A stretch of DNA of 64,000 bases from contig OV884011.1 in NCBI GenBank assembly GCA_930367205.1, positions 105,763,139-105,827,138 of the forward strand. Reading direction: 5' to 3'. Under the pieces are notes generated by a model. It was not told the DNA's origin, searched no databases, and was given only the letters and a program-made list of their open reading frames with translations. Shown here piece by piece: positions 40,681-53,760 of the stretch. The stretch's first letter is position 1, and every line of letters starts with the position of its first letter. This DNA comes from Acanthosoma haemorrhoidale (Eukaryota; Arthropoda; Insecta; Hemiptera; Acanthosomatidae). A program made the translations under genes and the position numbers.

Positions 40681-41999
40681 ATAATAGATATTTTTTATTA
40701 ATTCATGATTCATCTCAATAATAAGAATATACTCCAACGAGTTAATAACAATGGATAGTCCGATTCACCTATTGGATTATAAGTGATCAATGAACCCCAG
40801 GGTTTAACAATTAATTAACCTGTACTAACCTCTTTGAAAAGTCATTTTTTTACTTTCCAATAAAAAAAGAGACAACAAAACATATTTGTGAAATTTAAAT
40901 TGATTTGATTTTCGTCTGGTTCAATTTTCACGATTCTGTAGTATCATATTTATCACTTTCTGCCAAGAATCCTCTCAGCTGTCAAGACTAGGCTGATTTA
41001 AACGCAATATATAATTCCTTCAAACTCATCTGGACGTACTAAGAGGATTGGAAACTATCCTAAAAATATTAGTGACATTTCACTGACAGAAATTGACAGA
41101 TCCCGTCATAATGAAGCCCTGAATACAGAAAAGTTAAATACTTAAGACTCGTGTTAGACAGACTAGAAAATTGCAAATTAGCTGCTGTAACCATATTTTT
41201 TCAATTCAACAAAGATTTTTCAGGAAAGCACTAGAGGAAAAATTCAATTATCAAAGAACTTAATTTTGATTCGAAGGCCACACATTACCCTCTAAGATCA
41301 AAAATGTCTACTTTATGTCTTTAATTGTAAAAGCTAGAAGTGAAATGTAAAACGTCAATTATCACTTAATTAGGCCGTAGACAGATTCTTCATTTTCAGC
41401 CTATGTAATATGTAGTTTGAAAATAACAGATTTACAATTTTTTATAGTTATGGTTGATAATTGTGAATTTATAATTGAATACTTAAAGAAAGCACAGTTA
41501 ATTACATTGAGTTACTAGGTTATATAGATGGAAAATCTTGGTATCTAATATTGTACAGAAACAGCGTAGAAATATAGACAAAGTTTATGTTACGTAACGT
41601 ATGTGTAGTAATTAATTAGTCCATGTATGTGAAAATACATTTTTTAATAATAATAACAGATGATTCTGCTCCCCCCAGCTATACTTATCAATAAAAAGAA
41701 GGTAAATATTTTTTTTTTACTTTTCACAGGTGAACTTTTATTTGTATTATATTAAAGATATTGCTTAGTATGTATTAGTAGGCATTTTTAACTGTAAGGT
41801 GCACAGGGATCCTTCATAAAAATCTATGCATATGTGTTATTTTTTAAAGTTCTATATAAGTTAAAGACTATTTTTGGGTGATTAGCTTGGATTTACTTAA
41901 AACATTTTATTATATTTATGTATTACGAAAATAAATACAATCAATAAATAATAATAAAATATAATAGAGCACTGGAAATAAACATTGTACCCTCGCTAC
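40681..41999. other. Intergenic DNA, nothing recognised
   Basis: About 1.3 kb, A+T-rich, without recognised genes. Confidence 0.35.
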
Positions 42000-42210
42000 T
42001 GTGAAGAGTGGTTTTGCAATATGAAATTATCGATGAAGCAATAAAAGAAGTTAGACAATGTAAAATTAGTCGCTTCAAAAAGGCCGAGCTAGCGTAATCT
42101 CCTGACTGTGGCTATTCGTGGATAGAAGGCTATTTAAGAACAGGAGTGGTTATCAAAGGAATAAAGACAAACGATTCTGTTGTCTGAAACCACTTTTAAC
42201 TAAACACTCT
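42000..42210 (+). repeat. Dispersed repeat, copy 2 (partner at 36976-37610)
   Basis: The two matching blocks are nearly adjacent here. One frame reads YEIIDEAIKEVRQCKISRFK and, after a stop, WIEGYLRTGVVIKGIKTNDS. This looks protein-like, but I cannot assign it to a family. Confidence 0.4.
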
Positions 42211-45200
42211 TGCTAAACACAATAAAAACACTAAAGAGTTTTTAACTAAAACACTAAAGCCTAACTCGTGCTGAGAGATGGAGGTTGACAGAGTTCTGTG
42301 CCAAGTCTGGCTTTTGGCTTTGGTCAAATAAGGGTAGTTCAGACACAAATAGATCCGAAAAAATGTATACCAGCCTGTCCTATCGGATGTAAAAGTGATC
42401 CTGCACTTTGCCAAGACGGTAGTGTACGGTATTTTACCCGAAAAACAGGTTTAGACAATTAATGTACTATGTGCATTTTACTTTTGTAACAATAGCAAAT
42501 AGCAATGTAAAATTATTAAAAATGTCATAAAATGTAGCTACACTGCAGGGCATGTAGTGACCTACTGTAAATAGACTCATTTCTGTAGAATCTATACTGA
42601 TTTCCATAATTTATAATAACTAGGGGATAGGAAGAAAAAAAACAGTTATGGCTTTAGAAGAAAAGATATGTACTCGATATTATAGAAAATTTGAGTTAAG
42701 TCATGAGAGGACAGGAACGCTACGGGAAGCTGAGAAGAGTCGATGACGTGGAGATCCAGCCAGGTATTGGAGTTGTGGTAAATAGGAATCAAAGTATGAA
42801 AAAATTAAGAGATGAATCGAAAAGAACAGGTCTTCCAGCTAGCGCTTATATGGGAATCCGATAGGAGAATGGTATTTATGTCACTGGGGGGTAATATTGG
42901 AGTAAAGAGGAGTATGGTAGAGGGTTGACCAAAAATTAGTTCTAAAGGCACGTGCAGAGGGCGATGCACTGCAACACATTGTAGGATTCAAGTCTTCAGG
43001 ATGTCATGTACATAACATACAGGCCCACAATACCACCTGCCTGCCCATTCCGGTCAAAAGTTATAATATGAGAGAGAGACAGATGAGGAAGGAATATAGG
43101 GTTTAGTTAAATGTTTCGGAGACAGTGATAATATGGAAAAAGCTTTTGGTAAAATATATTAGGAATTATTTGTAAGGCTGGGGTGGTACAAAGAGTAAGA
43201 ATAAGCAGCGGATTTGTGGCATGTAGAAATAAATATAATAATTGTTAAATAAAATTTATGACGAGAATGGGGATGTCACTTGAAGACGTCCAGGTCCCTC
43301 GTGTTTGCAATAACAACAGCCGGTAGGCCGCTATCCCACTTGTATATACTCTACCGTCAGCAAAGCTATAAACTTCTCCTTCCCTGCCAGTCTCATCTGC
43401 CTCCCCAGCCAGGAGAAATGTCGGTTGTCCGCAGTCATATCCACGCCAATATAGATTCAATGTAGATGTTGTCCATTGCTGTATGGAAAAGTCTCTCTTC
43501 GTCTAAAGAACAGAGATCTGCTTATCCCGGACAGATTGGCGCATGAAACTTCCGTTCGCTGACCGATGTGGGTCGTCTCCCCGTGGCCTTCTGTCGGAAA
43601 TGTCCTAGCTCTTTAGCGGTGAGCTTTACGCACCGATGCAGGTCACTGCGCAACAGGTAACTCCTTCGGCTTCAACGGAACCCACCAAATCTCCAGCAAC
43701 CTGCAGAGAAGGGCCTGTTCTGCTATGTAACACCGAAGTTGGAAACAGATACGAGGTATTCTCAGATCTGGATGACGAAGTTGCGGATAGATAATGTAAA
43801 AAAATGTCTGTAGCAAATCGACTAATTAATATCACGCTATAATAGTAATTAGTCATTACATAAAGTTAAGATAAATAACTCTACTAAGCTGAACCCCCAA
43901 ATCAAAAGGAGTGGAAATAAAGTACAATGTAAGGAAAAACAACTTATTATGTTTACAATGCGTACGACTTTTCTTCTCTCATCAGAAATTAACTGATAAT
44001 AAATAAAAGAATTCACTGGCTCAACCCGAAATCTGAAATAAATTGAAAGTGTCATTACAGTGTGTTTCCTCCGAACTACCCATAGATGATGTCACCAACG
44101 ATTTCCATAAGTCTGATGGATAAATACAAACGGGCTTGGAATTTATAAAATTTATTAAATGGAGAAAGAAATAGACAATCGTCCTTTAAAACTATCATTG
44201 TTCCTTGTCATTTTAGGTAATAATGAGCTGTCCCCTCGTAATCACATCATCTACTTCTTGAATGTCGTCATAAACTGGAAAAATCATAGGCTATATAAAA
44301 ATTTAACGCAATGCCATATTTATCAAGAGTTTTAAAGATTTGGTACTGAACTACTTTAAAAAACCACAATGCATCATTCAAAAGATTGCCCCACATCTCA
44401 ATTGATGGCTTCACGGTCAAATCCTACCATTGATCTAAGGAGCATCTATATACGTTTTTCAACTTTCACATAATGAACTAAATACAGAATAAACATAGAA
44501 CTTTAGCTGAGTAAGAAGGTTGATAGCTTAAAAGCTATAACTTGGAAAATATTTAAGATGACCGACCTAGCATGCTCTCCCGAAACCAAAATCACAATGG
44601 TCTTAAACATCTTCCCTACAAAAATAATAACGCTAACAAATATTTTATTGCGCATGACTATATAATTAATTAAGAACTTCGTATCCTCTCATTCAAACTA
44701 CAACAACCAAATTTACTACAGCAATATCTTAAAAACCACTAGTGCAATCCATAAAACAAAATTTCACAGGACTTATTTTCTCGTATTGCTGGAAACTGTC
44801 TCTCTAGCAAAAAAAAAATGTTTACAGCCTCCACGTGTTAAAGCATTAACAATGTGGCAGCTTCTGTTTAATTTCTTTCAGTACTAACAGTATGTTCTAG
44901 TTTAATTTCAATCACATTGATGGCAATTAGCGAAAAAATAAACTAATGACGTAGGATGTCTAAACGATTCGACTTAATGATATGGAACTTAAAATAATCC
45001 TACTGCTTGATCAGCCATAAATAATGTCAGTTAGTGAGACTCAACGTTCACAGAAACATGGATTCTAGGTTCCGGACGTTGATTGATATTCACTATCGAT
45101 ATTGCAATAAGCGTCATGCTATTGCTAAACTAGTCTATTCTAATGTTAAATACTACTTTACACTAGCCCCTGGTATAACGTCCACTAAAACAATCGACAT

Positions 45201-45261
45201 TAACACTAAATGAGCCACAGTCATGGCCGTCTATATTTCACCTAACAAAATAAATATCGTA
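42211..45261. other. Intergenic DNA with a less A+T-rich patch
   Basis: 43240-43800 is less A+T-rich and open in parts; a plus-strand piece ending GNRYEVFSDLDDEVADR (about 43735-43790) vaguely resembles the NRFxxLxDLxDE segment found in some LINE ORF1 proteins. I do not consider this proven. The rest shows nothing. Confidence 0.3.
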
Positions 45262-45615
45262 AGTTGAATAATCTTTTAAAAGAAAAGAAAGAAAAGCTTT
45301 ATTATAAAGTACAAGCAAAACACTGGTATACACAAATATTAAGATTTATGTTACTACATATTGGGTGGGATGTTTAGGGACGGGTGTCTGGGAAACAAGT
45401 GGGGACTGGGACATATGTGTATAAGAGAAGGGTAGTTCCGAGAATTGGGATGGAGGTCTTGGAAGGAATGCGGTTGCTTACTTAAAAATATCAGTGCCTT
45501 CCATGAAGTCACGAGGAAAGGTATACAGTGCTGCTCAACCCCCTTCTACTTTTAGCATTATATATAATATTAGCATTACAATATTCTTAGCATTATATAA
45601 CTGTAGACTTAACTA
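45262..45615 (-). repeat. Gypsy-type LTR, family C, partial
   Basis: On minus it ends ...ATTATTCAACT and contains AATAAAGCTTT, CTTAAAAATA-like and CATGGAAGG blocks shared with 46044-46445, 58134-58265 and 62110-62464. The 5' end of the LTR is blurred. Confidence 0.55.
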
Positions 45616-46043
45616 AGGTATTCAAAATAGGCCAACAGATAATATTCTTTGGAGGCACAAAAACAAAACATATTTAATGAAACTGTCACAGTACTAACAA
45701 AAAATGTCAAATCCATTTTAAACAGTTAGTTAAGCATTCCCTTCAAACCATCCCACACCCCTACTCAATGCAATGAATTACAAACCCACCATTTTGATTT
45801 ATTAGCTCTCACTAATAACATAGTAACATTATCACTACTCATTACCTTAGGCTGACTTAGCTCGGATCAGAACCCCATGATTTTCTATATAGGTTCCTCA
45901 TCGAAACTAGCTAATTCGTGTTTAAAGGCGCAGAATGGCTTAAGTTTAAAAAAACGTTGGGTTTTGAATTCTGCATAAATCTTATAATCAACAATGCCCT
46001 TGAAATCGGCAGTAAATTAATTAAATTACGTTGAATTGTCAAT

Positions 46044-46445
46044 AGTTAAATAATCTTTGTAGAGGAGAGTTTTTTAAAAGAAACAAAGAAAAGCTTTATT
46101 ATGAAGTACAAGCGAAACACTGGTATATACTAAGAGTTGTACATACTGGTATATACTAAGTATATATTAACAGTTGCGTTACTACATACTGGGTGGAAGG
46201 TCTAGAGACGAATGTGGTCTTGGGGTAAAGCTGAGACATATATGTATAAGAAAAGAGTAAGATTCTGGAAATAGGGATATAAGGGAAGTAAGGAGGGTTG
46301 CTTACTTAAAAATAACAGGAACCATCAGTGACTTCCATGAATTCACGAGGCAGGTATGTATATAGTTCTGCTTAGGCCCCTGTTACTTGTTCTTAACATT
46401 ATCTTAGCATTACAAAACTAATGACAGTTTCAATTCCACAACATT
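46044..46445 (-). repeat. Gypsy-type LTR, family C
   Basis: On minus it runs from about AATGTTGTGGAATTG to ATTATTTAACT, next to a polypurine tract GCAGGGGGG (plus 46446-46454), so it is the 3' LTR of an element extending to higher coordinates. It contains AATAAAGCTTTTC, the likely poly(A) signal. Confidence 0.65.
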
Positions 46446-46620
46446 CCCCCCTGCGATACCATTATCATAGCCTAAATTTCACTTAAAAGCGATAATAAAA
46501 ATATAAAATAGACGCAGGAAAAAGAACCAACTTACCAGAACCACAGAAACAAATACAATATTTAATAATAGTTAAGATACCGCGCTTAAAATGGGAAGTA
46601 ATAAACTTCTAAATTTTTAG
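46446..46620 (-). pseudogene. Possible env C-terminal remnant next to LTR
   Basis: On minus, just before the polypurine tract, one frame gives a long hydrophobic run containing VVLVSWFFFLRLFYIFII and then a stop, as expected of the membrane anchor of an env-bearing gypsy element. There is no other support. Confidence 0.25.
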
Positions 46621-47438
46621 TCCTGACGGTCTTATGACCAATCTAGAGGAAGCAGAAATTCTTCTAGCACTCTACCAGCCGGACATAGTGGTTCCAATCA
46701 CAGGCACAGCATGTCAACCCAATCCGCCCGCATAAAGGGCTACTTCGTGGAGTTCTACCTGGCATCATTTGGAAGTTCTAGGTAAATTTTGAGAAGGACA
46801 TTTACCTCCCTGTATGGGAGGTCATACTCGTCTCCCTAAGAGTACTTACTACCCTGCTAAGTGAATGCATGCTAGAGACCAACCACTGGGTGATAAGAGA
46901 CCATAATGAGTGACATACGCTGTTGCACAACACATCAAACAACCATCTCACACATCAGGCCGGGAGTATCTTGGTGAAAACACCTTTCACGGGTGTACAC
47001 CCAGACCTTAGACTTTCGCCACAGAGCCAACCCACAGGCCACCACAATTATCGATCGCTTTGCGACAAGACAGCAGCATTGTATCATGAACTTCACCACC
47101 CTTGACTTTGTTACGTTTGACCACAGGACAGCTTACAGTGGACAATAAAGTGGCACAAAGTACCGAAAAAAAAGTACCACTGCGGTTGTGAGCTGCAACT
47201 GTCGCAAAATTACCACAACCTGCATACATGCAGTACTAGAACTACGCAACCAAGAAGAAGTGGATCACCAACTATTCTTTGGTATTCTATACTGTAAGAA
47301 TTTGTTTGGTTTTTTTTATTATTATTTATGATTATTATAAACTAGTAAATGATTTGTGCTGAGGGGGCTGTTATAATTGATCATCTCTATAGTTACAATG
47401 TACATGGAAGAAATACGCAGATCGCTAGCTCATCTTTT
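46621..47438. other. Less A+T-rich DNA, no feature recognised
   Basis: 46620-47280 is less A+T-rich than its surroundings. Frames at 46923-47105 (plus) and 47008-47229 (minus) lack motifs. The segment 46928-47010 weakly resembles 33520-33600. It may be part of an unrecognised element. Confidence 0.3.
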
Positions 47439-47650
47439 TTTTTCTTTTTTTGCATAAATTGATCTTTATTTGTAGAGAATTAGAATCTGCCCTAGAAGGG
47501 CAATAGATAATAGTTGTGATGAAAAATCACATGTATACCATATTTACGATTTTGTATTTACGCCTAAGACCAGTGTATCTCACTGCACTCTATCACTTAT
47601 TCCTGGTCGCTCTAGTGAGGTTTCATTAATCGATCGAATATCAATACAGA
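47439..47650 (-). mobile_element. LINE family A 3' end, truncated copy
   Basis: The T-rich run at about 47438-47450 is the poly(A) on minus. It is followed by ATTGATCTTTATTT (AATAAA on minus) and TTAGAATCTGCCCTAGAAGGGCAATAGATAAT, matching the tail near 7850. The copy ends within 200 bases. Confidence 0.6.
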
Positions 47651-48535
47651 AAAGTCAAGCTTAATTTTCAAAAACATCCTTGGTACGATTTGCTGTTTTA
47701 AGGTGAAAGTGGTAAAAAAAATCGTTATATATGAATGACATTTACATGTATGTTTCCAGACTTGAAACAAGAACGGTTTTTAAGCTTATTTTAGACTAAG
47801 GAATATATCATAAGTAAATAAATGTCTACAGGTTGGCAAAATAGATTTCGGATGCCTTGAATTTGTAGTTCACTAACACCAATTGCACAGGATGTGATGG
47901 GTATAGTCAAGGTTAGTTGTATAGGAAGTACTGTAATCGATCCAGTTAGTTTTATAAATTGGTAATCAACCTAACTAACATTGACCTACATTAAAGATGA
48001 TAGCGGTCTGAAGGTTTTTTATCAAAAGTCTTCCACTATGTTTCTGATATAGTTGCATATAGTAATTTATTAATACAATAAATTAAATCAAAATGAAATT
48101 AACTGATAAATGTTATCAAATAATATTAGTAAGCACTTTACCATCCGGCCACGGTCCTCTATGCACTGACTAGCTCTTCTTTAAAAATGGACTAAGGGTC
48201 AGTAGTCTCACAATATTTTTATATTGTGTAGTATTCTTTTATTTGTAGAGTATCCTATTGTTGGCTCACATAATTTCATCTGTAAATCAAATATAGAGTT
48301 GCTCCCAACTGCAATCGTAAACAGACGTCTCTCTATGTCGTACAGTAACCTAAGTTGAAAGTTGTTAAAGCTCCAACATTCTGCCAGCAATATCTTTCAA
48401 TGTCTAAAAGTGAACTACAGATAGTGAATAGAGATGGGCACATAATGATATGAGATGTCTGCTCAAACGAAGTACTAGTTTTTGCATGGAAGCAGTTAGA
48501 ATTGATCAAGTCAGACCAACTTAAAGGAGTAGTAA
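47651..48535. other. Intergenic DNA, nothing recognised
   Basis: A+T-rich; no feature supported. Confidence 0.35.
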
Positions 48536-48700
48536 AAAAAACAACACTTTATTTGAAAAAACTTGAACCTGCCCTAGAAGGGCCTTAGATAATTGTGATA
48601 AAATATCGCACTGTGTTTCAGTGAAACAAAGTAAATTTATAAATTTACATTTACTATTTCATTAAAATCACAATTACAATATACATTCATTCAGAACATC
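48536..48700 (-). mobile_element. LINE family A 3' end, second truncated copy
   Basis: CACTTTATTTG followed by AACCTGCCCTAGAAGGGCCTTAGATAAT matches the other family A tails; an A-rich run (plus strand) precedes it. It is 5' truncated. Confidence 0.5.
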
Positions 48701-49060
48701 AGGAGAGAAAATTGACCAGCGTTAGAACTCCCAGTGACTAAATATTTACAAAATATCACGGGGACGGGACCACTTTCACTCGAAACTCCAAGTGAAGTTG
48801 TAAGGATAGCTGGTACTTGAAAATGATCTCACTGGAGGATTTGGATGGTCAGATGATTTCTGAAGGAACTTAAAGAATTTTGAGCAAATATCTATCTTCC
48901 CTATCCTATGACAAATCTCTCTGATCCACTTCTAAAATAAAATCAGAAATACAAAAAAATATATCATCCGTTGTGATGACTGTGGTCTTGGCGCGTCCGA
49001 CGAAGAAAAGTCTGATGAATTTGGATGCTACCTCTCACCATATCCAAGAAAAACGTTCTT
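48701..49060. other. Spacer, nothing recognised
   Basis: No feature recognised. Confidence 0.3.
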
Positions 49061-49585
49061 AACTATCCGTCAATTAGGATTTTCCATACCTATTTTTTTT
49101 TTCTCTTCCAAATGCAGCAAACTTCTCTCATGTGAAATACTTCGTTACGATCTTAAAACTCATAGAATCCTCCAGTAACTCCAACAAAAATCCATAGTTT
49201 TCCTCACATACATTTATAATTTCACTCTCGGAGCTACACAATTTGCCCTTCTTTGTTAGTTGTCTATTTTGGTTATTATCTCTATACCTGGTATAGAGTT
49301 TGGTAACCTTGGTAAGCTACATTGACCCTTCAGCCTACCCCCAAGTTTTTCTAAGATTATTGAGAAAATCCTAACAAAATGTCTCCTCCCTCTTATTCAA
49401 GCATAAGCCCTTCTCCCAAACACATCAATTTGACTTCCACCTTCAACACTGTGCTTTGCAGCAGGGTCATCGCGTTGTTTACAACATTTCCTCAACCCTA
49501 GAATGCAAATACTACTGCTCTGATAAATTTCTTGATATAGGTCAGTTATTTGACCGGGTATGGCTTGCTCTTCAAACTCAAATCT

Positions 49586-50149
49586 ATTCTACCCCACGAA
49601 GCCACTACCGTTTCAGTCTCCGAGAAGGATTATAGGGATGAGTGGCACAGTGCAATGACTGTGCTACGGGATTAGGGTGGTTGGAGAGGCTACCTTGGAA
49701 TTTCATATACTAGGAAGGTATGAGTTCAAGAATGTAGGGTATGTTAAGATCGTTTTAAAGGGTTTTGTTGCTGACATAATAAGGGGCATTTACTATTGTT
49801 CTCAGGACTTTTGATTGAAAGGATTGGATACGCTTGATGTTTGACTTTTTTGCTGTCCCCCATAGCTCTATTCCGTATGTCCAGATTGGCTTGAATATAA
49901 CTTTGTAGCTTAGTAATTTATTTTCTATTGAGAGATGGGATGTCCTTTGAAGTAGTCTGTACAACTGTCCAAAGCGTATGTTTAGTTCTTGTCTTTTTAG
50001 CCTTGTATGTGGGTTTTAGGTCAGTCGTTTGTCGAGATGGAAGCCTAAGTACCGCACTGTCACGGATACAGTGAGAGTAATAGAATTAAAATAAACCAGT
50101 GGAAAAGACTTGTGACAGAGGGTGAAGGTAATGTGGGAATTCTACCCCA
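49586..50149. repeat. 11-bp target site duplication of nested LINE
   Basis: ATTCTACCCCA occurs at 49586-49596 and again at 50139-50149, directly flanking the nested copy. This marks a real retrotransposition event. Confidence 0.8.
49597..50138 (-). mobile_element. Nested LINE family A fragment
   Basis: 542 bp with strong similarity to 8157-8697 of the main family A copy, including GACATAATAAGGGGCATTTACTATTG-type stretches. The minus-strand frame 49755-49964 reads LSYKVIFKPIWTYGIELWGT, the segment after the RT. Both ends are truncated relative to the main copy: the 5' end stops within the RT, and the 3' end lacks the last 340 bases of the family UTR and any poly(A). Confidence 0.8.
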
Positions 50150-50460
50150 AACATAGTTCCTTGTTCTTTCCTTCTTCCAAACTAACTACTATTTCCAAGT
50201 TCTCTAGAATACTCAAACTCTTTTCAACTTGAGGGCCGGGTTGCTCAAAATAGTGTTCTAGGTCCTCTCCTCCATAACCTATAAATCACAAACATTCCTA
50301 TTGCTCCAGTCACTTTTCTTGCTTCCTTCCCTGATGACACAGTAGTTCTCTCAACCTATTTAGTTCCTAATAAAGCAAATCACAACCTCCAAATTCACCT
50401 CACCAAAACTAAGCAATAGTTCACTGAACGGTAAATAAATGTTAAGGAAGGTAAGAACCC

Positions 50461-51290
50461 CAGTTCCAAGTAATTAGAAGCATGATAGGAAGAAGCCAGG
50501 AATGAAGAAGCACATCCACCAACAATGAACACAGTATCCACCTGTAATTGTTTAAGTACAACAACAATGACCATTGTTTAATTTGGTAAATTGATTAGGT
50601 AACTATTATTTAATTTATCTATAAATATATATAGCCAATTATGTTAATATGAATAATTTGAAATAGACAAAATTATGCACAAGAACTATATAAAACCCTG
50701 AGATCATATTTAATGAAACATCACAAAATAAACTAGTATTCTTTATGGACTTATTACATATGTCCTTTTATTCCTCATAAATAAAGAAACAAGTAAAATG
50801 TTATCATAGACAAAATATCTTTATATTTATGGCCCAATTTATATACTTATTATTTTTGGTTTACTAGTAATGTTTGTTTATTTAGGTTATTCCATTGTTT
50901 TATAATTAGTTGTGGTAAATGAATAAGATCGTTTCCACTATTTTATTTGAAGGGTTAGAGGGAGTGGATATTATGGTTGATGATATACACACATTAAACA
51001 ATAAAAACACATTTTGATGAAGTATATTAGAATATATTAAAAGATAATTTTAATTTAATTAAAGAAACGAGTATTTTTTAAGAGCAATCACAGATTAAGA
51101 TTGGTTAAGGTCCAGTTGAACAAGTCTCCAACCCCCAAATTGAAAAAAAGGCTCCAACATCACTGAGGTGGCTACACCCATGCAGGTGATTCAACCACCA
51201 TTCAAAAATTGCTGATACAAAGATTATAATGATGGAAAAGTTTTAGAACTTGGTCAAGTTAGAACAGAAATAAAACATTATTTTGAAAAA
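50461..51290. other. A+T-rich DNA, nothing recognised
   Basis: Nothing recognised. The left end of the old gypsy element below may lie inside it. Confidence 0.3.
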
Positions 51291-53760
51291 GTAACTAACA
51301 CTGTTTTAGAGAATAAGATAAGGATACAAATTCGATCTATAACTCTAAAACTCTGAAAGTGACAGAGATAAAAATCAATTTAGAAAATGTGATAGAAGAT
51401 GGTTTTAAATCTAAAATGATGCAAATAGAAACATTGAGTAATATTGGGAATATTAAATACAACAATGTATTAGAGTTTTTAGATTTCAAGAAGCAAATTC
51501 TTTTCAAAATTTGACTAAATTAAAGAATTTCATTCAAAATGCCTAATTAATAGGACTGAAATTGAAGAAACTATTTGAAAAAAGCAGCATTGTTAGTAGT
51601 ATAAAAGTAAAAAAGAAAACCATTTCAACTGTCGGGAAGAATTTGAAAATATTTGTTGCAGAAGATATTATAAGGAATATTTGTTAGATGCACTAAAATT
51701 ATAAGGAAATTCACCTAAAAAAACCCTACGAAATCAACTTAAATAATTTCAGAAGGCCTATGAAATGAACTATTAGTGTGGTCTAGTTTAGCAGGCATTT
51801 TTGGAAATACATTGCACAACTTATGTTTGAAAGAAAACTGAAAAAAATATCCTGAATACTTTCCATATTGAATATTTACACCAAAGGATAACTATATTAA
51901 GGAACTTGGATAAAAAGAAACTAAACAGCTTTAGAAACTTTTTTGTACAAAATAATTTGTAAATAGATTCGCCTGAGGATCTATAATTCTATATAATTAT
52001 CTGGAAATTTAAAGGGGCTATGGAGAAAAAAAAAAAAAATTAGAAACTTTAGTAGAGGAATATAAACAGGTAGCCGAGAGTAACAGTTGAGAAATAACTA
52101 CGCCAATGTCCAAATAAATCCCAAGGCAGTTTATAAAAACATTGTAGGTATCCTGATAGTAATGGGGTAAACAGAAATTCTAGAAATGATAAGAAAAATT
52201 CACACCAAACAAAAACAGAGACCGCTTTCAATGAATATGTGAAATGTAATCAATTTGCAATGGAGACAGCACAGGATTGCTCAAATACAACCGGATGAAG
52301 GAAGAGTGTAGAAATATAATGGATTCTGGTTTTAATGTGAAACCTTCCAATTTAGAAAGGTCCCCTTAGGCTGGTCAATTGGCTTAGTTGTAGTACTTAT
52401 AAAGGCCTTAAGGACAATCATAATGCTATATTTAATGAAAAATGTAAGTGTCCATGGATAATGAGCTGCAGGATCCATTGAAGAATATTTAACGGTTTTG
52501 GATCATTCTATCACTGATTTCAACAGTTCAGGAGTAACAATAAATTTAGAGAAATCTAAATTTTTCAGAAGCAAGATACCAATTTGGAATTATCTATTAA
52601 CATCTGAGCAATAAGGACTGCAGTAAAGTGGGAGACATTAAAAATCTGAAGCAACCTACTAATATCAAACAACTATAAAGGTTTTTTTTGGTCTTATTAA
52701 TTTTTGCTATATGTTCTGTGCAAATTATGTCAATACCACAAAAGCATTAAACAAATTTATTTTAATTATATATATATATTATCTATTAAGTATTCAAACA
52801 CAATAAAAGAAAGGTTTTATTTACCGAATTTAAGAAAATTAATCCCTAATTTACTGAGAAGTTGTCAAAATTGCTAATATTATAAATATGTATTACAATC
52901 CAATTCAAGTGCAAACTAGTACAATTGTTTCTTATCGAAAAATTACATCCTTAATTAAAGGGAAAATTAAATCTAATATCAATAGATTTGTTTGGACCAT
53001 TTGTTAAAGCAAGAAGATATAGTTACTTTTTCATAAACATTGACTTTACCAATGAAGTATTAATAAATTACTGATTAATAAAGCAAATATAGTAGAACCT
53101 AAAAAGTCACTGAAGTATAATTTACAAGAAATTGGTTCTTCAAAAAGGTCTTTAAGTGATAATGTTATTTGTTTTACTTCCAATAAAAGAGATACATTTC
53201 TTAAAGTGAATAATATAGCTAGAGTATAAACCTCAATAAGACACCCAATAGTGGCAATATTTCACAAAGAACAAATATAGACATACTAATTACCTAAGAT
53301 GTACTAGACAATGGTCATAAGGATTGGATAAAGAAAATAATATCAAAAACCACTACATGCCATAGTACCATAAATATTACACCTGTGCAGGTACGGAATT
53401 AAACCATTTCGTTTTCGGTTTATGCATAGGAAATACTCCTGAACTTAAGAGTGAACCAGACCAATAGGAAATGTCATCAATCATTAAAGACAGTTTTATA
53501 AACACAGGGAAAAGAAATAAGGAAAAATTTGATAGTGACATTCATGATATTTAAAATCAGAGACCTTGGTCTTGCTTTAAGAGTTCCTTAACCAAGAATA
53601 AATGCTAAACTATTACCAATCCATGATGGCTATTATGTTATGAAAACTATATTAAGTAAATATCAATCTTATTTCAGACACTGAAAAAACCAATTAGGTA
53701 GCAGGTAATCAAACTTAAAGTTAACATTTTTTAATTAGTTAAGCTAGATGGAGATTCCAA
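51291..53760 (+). mobile_element. Very old Ty3/gypsy pol remnant
   Basis: The RT region (52330-52770) reads FRKVPLGWSIGLVVVLIKAL, EEYLTVLDHSITDFNSSGVT, INLEKSKFFRSKIP and, after shifts, a KQPTNIKQL-like stretch and FFGLINFCYMFCANYVNTTK then ALNKF. These match the end of gypsy RT (MPFGL, GVTxNLEKSKFF, LGYxxT, FLGLINFYRKF). At 53560-53740 LVLLRVP and INAKLLPIHDGYYVMKTILS match the integrase C-terminal module. The catalytic YxDD is lost. LTRs and primer site were not found. Confidence 0.65.

Larger units (their letters stand above)
49061..50460 (+). mobile_element. Jockey-type LINE RT fragment split by a nested LINE
   Basis: Plus-strand pieces before the nested copy follow jockey RT order: a FLRLLRKS*QNVSSLLF-like stretch (from the LxKIxExxLxxRLLP motif), FSQTHQFDFHLQHCALQQGH (QFGFRxxHST region), VVYNISSTLECKYYCSDKFL then DIGQLFDRVW (DxSxAFDxVWH). 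After it come a GCSK-VF-VLSS piece from AGVPQGSVLGPLLY and LASFPDDTVVLST-like residues (about 50320), the FADD region. Many frameshifts; dead. Confidence 0.65.

Noticed and set aside
43240..43800. Possible LINE ORF1 on plus
   Set aside because: Only one short resemblance (NRYEVFSDLDDE) and no zinc knuckles or downstream ORF2; left as a remark in the gap entry.
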